Positions 57,577 through 64,000 of a stretch of 64,000 bases of DNA are shown piece after piece. This DNA is from Ridgeia piscesae (lineage: Eukaryota; Annelida; Polychaeta; Sabellida; Siboglinidae), in the NCBI GenBank assembly GCA_025642075.2, contig JAODUO010000185.1:25001-89000 (forward strand), in the 5' to 3' direction. The position numbers and the translations under genes were made by a program. How positions within the stretch are numbered: the stretch's first letter is position 1; each line of letters opens with the position of its first letter. The notes under the pieces are model-generated. The model was not told the origin of the DNA. It saw only the letters and a list, made by a program, of their open reading frames with translations, and did not search any database.

Positions 57577-59879
57577 AAGCATGATTGAAACATATTTCAA
57601 TAATATGCCAATTTGAAGACACTTTGTTCTTTTATATGCAGCCTAGCAAAATAAATGATGGTTGAAATGTTGGTACTAATGTTTAGCGAAGTATTCAAGC
57701 ATTTGCAATCAGCTAAATTAAGCATTGCATTCTGTTGATCCCAGTATGGCAGGAATGCCAGGAGTTACCCGGTATGTGAAGCAAATAATTATAGTCCTAA
57801 CTGGTATGTAATGTTATCTACTAGAGACAACAAAATAATGTTTTAGTTTAAAATGCATTAAGATATGGGAAAGTGCAATGAATATTTTCCAAAGACAACC
57901 CACATGTATGCATGCGTGTATGCATGCATACACGCCCAGGTACACACGTGTACACACGTATACGCCCACAGTGTGTACTATGGCTGGACGCCCACTCCAA
58001 TGCTATGCATGAATAATGCTTGTTGCTATTTATAGTTACACAGTGAGTGTTGCATTCTGGTCTGGCGTGTCCACCCGGTGAATTTGTCACCAGGTACATC
58101 TGAAATCTGTGTAAATTTCTCCACATTTTCTAGATAAGCTTGTGTGAACATTTGTCTCACTCGAGAATGATTCATTTTTGACCACACATTTTTTATGTGT
58201 CCTTATAAAATGGTAAAATTTACTAAACAATGAACCACTTTTATACATATACTGTCAAATTGTAACTACTTATGGTATTCCCAAACTTATTTCAAAATGC
58301 CAAATGTGTGCTTTTTGGGGTAATTTAATTGATTGACATTGTCTCGTTACACAACCACCACATATATTTAGATTCCTCATTACTAATGAGCGTGAGAAAA
58401 ATGTGTGAGGACAGCATGGTTTTCTCGTGGCATTTTGTTGAAGTTCTGTATATTAGAACATATACGCTGTGCATAATCCTGATTGACTGTGTATTGCTTT
58501 GTGAATTCAGCTGTAATTATTTAAGGTATTTTTGAAGTGTATAATATTCTCTGTTTGTTTGACAAGCTCAAGGTATGAGTGGTGTGCCTAGGTGTGAACA
58601 GATATATACGTTTTTCCACTTGTATTTACCTGTATGCGGCCGTCGTGTGTACGCGTCACATGTACATAGTCTTGCACAGAGGCATCATCTCGTGTATAAT
58701 ACATTCAGCCAGGATATGTCATTGTTGTTCTTTATCTCGCTCATTACTGTGGCGGGTTACACATCTGATAACAATGACGTGTATACTTTGTACATAAAGT
58801 CGTTTTGTACACTTAAGTCTCCATTCACCAATAATTGCCTTGCGATTTTTGCTAATAATCTTACGCTGGCATTGAGCAGATAACATGTGACGCAGTGTGT
58901 GACGCTACTGAGGTCACTAAATAACCTTGGTACGGGTGACGCCCCAATATGCGTGGGTATGATTACCTTGCTGGTCACCGCTGTGTGACTGTGTACACAG
59001 TATATATACGAGCTATGAAGGGGATTTTTCTCTTTGTATACTGCATTAAGAGCTGCCTTTAAATGAGCATATGTCGTCATTAAACGACGTTTGATTGTGT
59101 CATACCAGACTCCCTCGAAATGATTGCTTCAAGTTTCTGTGTTTAACCAATTGGGTCAGTACTCTGGCATGGGGAAAATACTTTGTGATTAAGCGTGCCC
59201 CCACCTCCCCATTTATGACATCCCAGACACAACACTTAATGGCAGAGACAGCAGGTAGATAATTTTTAATTGATGCCAATTGTCCAATTTTCCCTTTCCA
59301 ACGTACAGACAGATTTTTACTGGGGAAAATATACTGCACTTTTCATCCATACCCACATTTCCATGGCAACAAACAGTCATTTTGACCAAATATTGGCAAA
59401 TTTGGAAATGCTGTAATTCTTTATCGAGTGGATATGCAGTTATAATTCCTCAAAATCCATGTTCAGTATACACCTCATAGGTTCACTTGTGCAATAATCA
59501 GAGAATTTTTAAAAATATTGTTTAAATTTTTGTTTTGTAAAATGCATGGAAAGAACTTTTTTTTCAGCAAATACTGGTCTGTCTTTCAAACTAATGATTG
59601 TTTAGTGTCTGTTCACTGCACAGACTGGATTGTCCTGAATGCAGCATTCAAAACCTCATTTAGGCAGCTTAATTACTCCCAGAGATGTCCACACACGCGC
59701 ACGCACGCACACACACACGCACAACAGTTGGTTACAATGTCCTGCTGTTGTAAGAATATTAAGATACAACATACAGTGTTTCGCTTTCTCGCAAGACTCA
59801 AGAAGTCATCACATTGTTGGCGTCCCTCCGAAACATTTGATTTCGTGCGACAGTGAAACTTGTCTAGATAATATTATGT
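54563..59879. other. Intergenic region between convergent genes (3' UTR of myosin not delimited)
   Basis: No coding exon was found. The first part must hold the myosin 3' UTR, but I see no clear AATAAA close to the stop; one occurs at about 57647. There is a (TA)n patch at 57522-57577. Short open frames (for example 58575-58883, 59518-59856) have no domain or splice context. No tandem array larger than a microsatellite is present, in contrast to the gene's introns. Confidence 0.5.
57522..57577. repeat. (TA)n microsatellite
   Basis: Interrupted TA dinucleotide, about 55 bp. Confidence 0.95.
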
Positions 59880-59885
59880 TTTATT
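59880..59885 (-). terminator. MOCS1: Candidate MOCS1 poly(A) signal
   Basis: On the - strand this reads AATAAA (CTTCAATAAAACAT), about 435 bp after the MOCS1B stop codon at 60320. It is the first canonical signal I see downstream on that strand. Confidence 0.6.
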
Positions 59886-60319
59886 GAAGCAAGACATACA
59901 TGATACACGTAAATGTCACTACTCCAGCCTGACAAAAACAACTGACATGTCACATCAACTGGTAATGATTTCATGATGTGCACAGATATTTTCACCCTTG
60001 TTCCTGGGACGTAGACACAGAAACAGCCGTTTACTTGTGAAGTTGTGACTGTACCAACTGTGAACGGTCTAAGCACCAACTGTCCAACCACACCACACCT
60101 AGACTGTATCAACAATTAAAACATGATAGCATCGAATATATATATATATATATTAATCCATTATAAAAACAAATAGTATTCCAGGCACAGAAGCAATCAT
60201 TAATACTGATGCAAATAACAGTATTATTCACATCTGTAAAATAGACAATTTTGTATGGTATCCCATGATTGTGAACCGAAACAAATGTCCTTCCAGTGGG
60301 ACGATTCTGATATGCTTCA

Positions 60320-61206
60320 TCATTGTGTGTCTCTCGCGTAATCACCACTCTGTCCTCCCGACTTTTTCTCCAGCCTCACATCAGTGACCACTATATCATG
60401 CGTGACTGCCTTACACATGTCGTACACCGTGAGGGCGGCCACACTCACCCCCATAAGAGCCTCCATTTCCACCCCAGTCTGACCCCTGGTGTGGGTTTCG
60501 CATGCAATCAACACCGAATGATCATCACTACACAATGTCAACGTCACGTCAACTTTTGTCAAGCCGATATTATGACACAGCGGGATCATGTGCCCAGTGT
60601 TCTTTGCCGCCATAATTCCCGCAATCTGTGCCACCGTCAATACATCGCCTTTCTTCGACCGATTCTCCTGCACCAATTGGAATGCCTTATGACCGAGCAG
60701 CACTTTACCCGTCGCCATGGCAACGCGTTTCGTTTCTGGTTTGTTGCCCACCTGCACCATGGTGGCGCCACCGTGCTCATCTGTGTGTGTAAGTCGCTCT
60801 CCTGTTCCCGGCGAGCTCGAAGCTATGACAATATCCTGAGTTATCTTGTGTTTGTCGTCATCGTTGTTATGTGGCATGCGTGTAAACAACTCGTGGTATT
60901 TGTCATAATAATGATCATTGTCTACATTGTCATTATGTGTGTGTTTCGTTAACAAAGACGAATCTTCTTTCACTAAATCATGCATGTCAAGTCCATTTGA
61001 AGATGAAGGAGGATTGTTATTCGCTGTAGAATAACTTCTCTGAGATGCAGCATATAAATTGTGAGTTGCTCTTCTTTGGTGGCAAGTGACGGATTGTTTG
61101 AAGTTGCGTGACCACGAATAGTACACATTTAGGGGTTTCTCTGTGACATCAGTATCAGACAACTTGACTTTTTGTGACGGAATGTTGACATGCTGTTCAA
61201 ATTTAT
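60320..61206 (-). CDS. MOCS1: MOCS1B exon: cyclic pyranopterin monophosphate synthase (MoaC-like)
   Basis: Acceptor AATTTTCAG|ATAAAT; 887 bp: two bases to complete a codon, then 294 codons and a TAA/TGA-type stop at 60320. The first about 135 residues are a poorly conserved, Asn/Asp/His/Ser-rich linker joining the A and B parts. The last about 160 are Moa[20 protein letters not shown] (start), [39 protein letters not shown] (catalytic His), [20 protein letters not shown] (two Glu and Asp), MCKAV (Lys), and GGQSGDY near the end. All active-site residues known from bacterial MoaC (His77, Glu112, Glu114, Asp128, Lys131 in E. coli) have counterparts. A single exon for the whole MoaC part matches other animals. 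Confidence 0.96.
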
Positions 61207-64000
61207 CTGAAAATTTTAAGATATCTTGAATTATTTTTAAATGGCGATAAGTGTGTAACTGTTATGAACTATGACCTTTTAAAATGTTATGTAAGTAACA
61301 AAGTTCCACTCGAGGTGCAGCTGATGCTTCTCAGTTATTCCACAGTAATAACATTTTAAAGTTTACAATTATTATATATTGCATAGAAATAAGTGTAATA
61401 ATTCGTGCAATTCTTTGCCAGAAATTTGTGTACGAATACGAAAGTACAGAGATCAAAACTCAGAGCTCATGCCAGGCACTGCAATGACACTGATGTAAAC
61501 AGGGACAGCTACACCTGGTCAACCCTTGTCCAATACAGTCAGGTCTACACCCAACTAGCACACTTTCCACCCACTACATTGGTGGTCATTTCATGTCACT
61601 ATTATATTTACTAATAATTTGTCATTAAAATTAGTCAACATTTTCCTCGGATCAAAGAAATAGTGACGCATTAACAAGTGCTGAAGACAACCCATTCTCC
61701 CTCCCACATCTCACCCAGGTCCTTCCCTCCCTCCCACCCTCCCTATCTCCCTCCCCTGACAGTGTGTCCTGAAGACAACTCACCCACCAATCAGAATCAT
61801 TGGACGGTTCTTGTTGCTGGCCAGATTCGCCACAGCTGAAACACACAGCAGGGGTGATATTTAACACACACCTACACGACCAGGTACAACGATAACAATT
61901 ACAGATATTCCTTCAAATCTATTTTAGAATCTGTCATGATCAAGAGCATATTTGTCCTGTGTTCATTACAAAGTTACAGTGACATTCCGTGTCAGGGGAA
62001 CAATATGTCATTTAGTCAACATACCAAATTTCAAAGCTCTATGTTCAATATACACACTTTTATGAGCCCCCGAAAACAGTATTTCAGCTTGTTGTGACAA
62101 AGTTAATAAAAGTTACACAATTTTAGATTTCCACCAAAAAAATTCAAATTGTCAAATGAAGTTTCCTCTCTCTTGATAACCTAGTTTTTATGCATATTTT
62201 GATATATAAAATATTAGCCAGTTGTCAGACTGTGTGATGGGAAGTTGCCAGCCATTTTCATCTGACACTACTTAATTTCACACAGATATCCAGTAAGCCT
62301 AATTCAGTTTTTCAAATGGCAAACGAATGTGTGTGGGTCTTACAAAGAGATTGTACCCGTACAGGGTAGACGACATGCATGAGTTCACCGGTCAGTGTGA
62401 GACTGGTCAGTAGCTGTGACGCAGAACAACCACAAACAGCTGCAGCACCAACCTGCGTGGCCTCGTTCCTTCTTCTTCACGGCCGCTCCAACCACCTCCA
62501 GTAGCTCCACCTCACTGGCTCCAGACCGGAGGATGTCACGCAGAGACACCTCCGTGTTACCAAACAGACACACCTACAAGGACACCTCCGTGTTACCAAA
62601 CAGACACACCTACGAGGACACCTCCGTGTTACCAAACAGACACACCTACGAGGACACCTCCATGTTACCAAACAGACACACCTACAAGGACACATCCGTG
62701 TTACCAAACAGACACACACACAAGGACACATCTGTGTTACCAAACAGACACACCTACCAAGACACATCCATGTTACCAAACAGACACAAACACGATGACA
62801 CATCCATGTTACCAAACATACACACCTACAAGGACACATCCGTGTTACCAAACAGACACACACACGAGGACACATCTGTGTTACCAAACAGACACACCTA
62901 CCAAGACACATCCATGTTACCAAACAGACACGAACACGAGGACACATCCATGTAACCAAACATACACACCTACGAGGACACATCCGTGTTACCAAACAGA
63001 CACACCTACGAGGACACATCCGTGTTACCAAACAGACACACATACGAGGACACCTCCGTGTTACCAAACAGACACACCTACGAGGACACCTCCGTGTTAC
63101 CAAACACACACCTACGAGGACACCTCCGTGTTACCAAACACACACACCTACGAGGACACCTCCGTGTTACCAAACACACACACCTACGAGGACACCTCCG
63201 TGTTACCAAACACACACACCTACGAAGACACCTCCGTGTTACCAAACAGAACACACACGAGGACACATCCGTGTTACCAAACACACACACCTACGAGGAC
63301 TCCTCCGTGTTATCAAACACACACACATACGAGGACACATCCGTGTTACCAAACAGACACACATACGAGGACACCTCCGTGTTATCAAACAGACACACCT
63401 ACGAGGACACCTCCGTGTTACCAAACAGACACACCTACGAGGACACATCCGTGTTACCAAACAGACACACATACGAGGACACCTCCGTGTTACCAAACAG
63501 ACACACCTACGAGGACACCTCCGTGTTACCAAACAGACACACCTACGAGGACACCTCCGTGTTACCAAACAGACACACCTACGAGGACACATCCGTGTTA
63601 CCAAACAGACACACATACGAGGACACCTCCGTGTTACCAAACAGACACACCTACGAGGACACCTCCGTGTTACCAAACAGACACACATACGAGGACACCT
63701 CCGTGTTACCAAACAGACACACATACGAGGACACATCCGTGTTACCAAACAGACACACCTACGAGGATACCCCTGTATTACAATGTACTTGTACATCTTA
63801 ATATTGAGATCAAATTTCAACGATATTTAAATGTGAAATGTGCTTCCTATGAAATAACTAAACAATAAAAAAAATTAAATGATAAAATGTTAAACGTACA
63901 CTTACATTAATGTGTGACAAATGAAAACTACATGATTTCCTGTGCATGATGTAGCCAGATGGCGCCAGCAGTACTGTGACAGTACCTTGAGACTGCCGTC
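60320..64000 (-). CDS. MOCS1: MOCS1, 3' half (end of MOCS1A and complete MOCS1B), partial at window edge
   Basis: Molybdenum cofactor biosynthesis protein 1. The MOCS1A (MoaA-like radical-SAM) and MOCS1B (MoaC-like) activities together convert GTP to cyclic pyranopterin monophosphate, in mitochondria in animals. Four - strand exons are visible: 64000-63986 (partial, ...DGSLK), 62573-62453 ([13 protein letters not shown]...GHA), 61835-61784 with the stop at 61782-61780 (...NRPMILIGG), and 61206-60320 (MOCS1B). The radical-SAM core with its CxxxCxxC motif lies beyond the right edge. Exon phases permit a MOCS1A ending in Gly-Gly or an in-frame A-B fusion when the small exon is skipped, as described for vertebrate MOCS1. 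Confidence 0.93.
61207..61783 (-). other. MOCS1 intron before MOCS1B exon
   Basis: Intron between the cassette exon and the MOCS1B exon. It contains a pyrimidine-poor, CCTCCC-type tract (plus strand 61720-61757). No other feature. Confidence 0.6.
61780..61835 (-). CDS. MOCS1: MOCS1 cassette exon encoding the MOCS1A Gly-Gly C-terminus
   Basis: Acceptor TGTGTGTTTCAG|CTG at 61836. The peptide [17 protein letters not shown] ends in TGA (61782-61780). The C-terminal double glycine is conserved in active MOCS1A/MoaA proteins and lies in the active site. A strong donor, GG|GTGAGT, overlaps the stop codon at 61783-61778, so the spliced exon would be 52 bp (61835-61784). Joined to the MOCS1B exon (ATAAAT...) the stop is rebuilt as GGA TAA. 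Confidence 0.9.
61836..62452 (-). other. MOCS1 intron, nothing recognised
   Basis: Intron between the 121-bp MOCS1A exon and the cassette exon; unique-looking AT-rich sequence. Confidence 0.6.
62453..62573 (-). CDS. MOCS1: MOCS1A C-terminal exon
   Basis: Acceptor TGTAG|GTG, donor CACGCAG|GTTGGT; 121 bp, phase 0 start, ends after one codon base. [20 protein letters not shown] then [20 protein letters not shown] is the conserved C-terminal region of MOCS1A (LKVCLFGN.EVSLRD..R.GAS.qEL...IgaAV..KK..HAG). The acceptor lies at the edge of an array of 36-bp copies of this same boundary. Confidence 0.95.
62560..63775. repeat. 36-bp minisatellite made of the MOCS1 exon start, about 33 copies
   Basis: On the - strand each unit reads GTGTGTCTGTTTGGTAACAC, GGAGGTGTCCTC, GTAG (36 bp). 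The first 28 bases equal the beginning of the exon at 62573 (codons for VCLFGNTEV), and GTAG supplies an acceptor AG. Variants include CATCCGTG/CCTCCGTG and TACAAG/TACGAG/TACCAA on the + strand. In the exon's frame every unit ends in TAG, so the copies cannot be coding. The array fills most of the 1412-bp intron 62574-63985. Confidence 0.96.
63776..63985 (-). other. MOCS1 intron, 5' end
   Basis: About 210 bp of unique intron from the donor AAG|GTACTG to the start of the 36-bp array. Confidence 0.7.
63986..64000 (-). CDS. MOCS1: MOCS1A upstream exon, last 15 bp in window
   Basis: Reads GACGGCAGTCTCAAG|GTACTG on the - strand, encoding DGSLK in phase 0. It joins directly to VCLFGN of the next exon, giving the LKVCLFGN motif expected in MOCS1A. 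The exon continues past the window edge. Confidence 0.8.

Noticed and set aside
60323..60952. 209-codon + strand frame
   Set aside because: Antisense shadow of the conserved MoaC-like exon of MOCS1.
62416..63868. Thr/His-rich and Cys/Arg/Val-rich repeat proteins on both strands
   Set aside because: They come from the 36-bp array derived from the MOCS1 exon start. The MOCS1 frame itself is closed by TAG in each unit.

Overview
This is nuclear DNA from an invertebrate animal. Two multi-exon genes with GT-AG introns converge in the window. The non-coding DNA carries tRNA-derived SINE-like elements, a LINE fragment, a TA-flanked MITE family and a very large amount of tandem repeat; adding the array spans gives roughly a third of the window. 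A tandem MyTH4-FERM tail without an SH3 domain fits the non-vertebrate class XXII-type myosins. I cannot name the species; a marine lophotrochozoan or other invertebrate is plausible.

Layout: 1-1590 is a 27-bp minisatellite. 1591-10178 holds no gene I recognise, only two SINE-like elements, a LINE relic, a TTGG microsatellite and a 39-bp array. 10179-54562 (+) carries 24 consecutive coding exons, in one unbroken frame of 1281 codons plus a stop, encoding acidic linker - MyTH4 - FERM - linker - MyTH4 - FERM. This is the tail half of an unconventional myosin; no motor domain or IQ motif lies in the window. 54563-59864 is the intergenic region between the two 3' ends. 59880-64000 (-) is the 3' end of MOCS1, the molybdenum cofactor step-1 gene: the end of the MOCS1A part, a small cassette exon ending in Gly-Gly, and the complete MoaC-like MOCS1B exon. 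The 5' part of MOCS1 runs off the right edge.

The most unusual feature is how the tandem repeats relate to the exons. Nearly every large array sits in an intron right beside a splice site, and at least two arrays are built from a duplicated exon/intron junction. At 41128-42110 about 15 extra copies of the exon-10 5' splice site follow the real one. At 62560-63770 about 33 copies of the start of a MOCS1 exon, including its AG acceptor, lie upstream of the real exon. The 12-kb intron at 26542-38612 is almost entirely two arrays: one of about 100 copies of an acceptor-like unit, then one of about 120 copies of a unit with two GTAAGT motifs. The MOCS1 cassette exon has its donor overlapping the MOCS1A stop codon, and the phases allow both a Gly-Gly-terminated MOCS1A and an in-frame MOCS1A-MOCS1B fusion.

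Long open frames in the arrays (for example 26317-30483 and 14538-15956) are repeat artefacts and are not annotated as genes.
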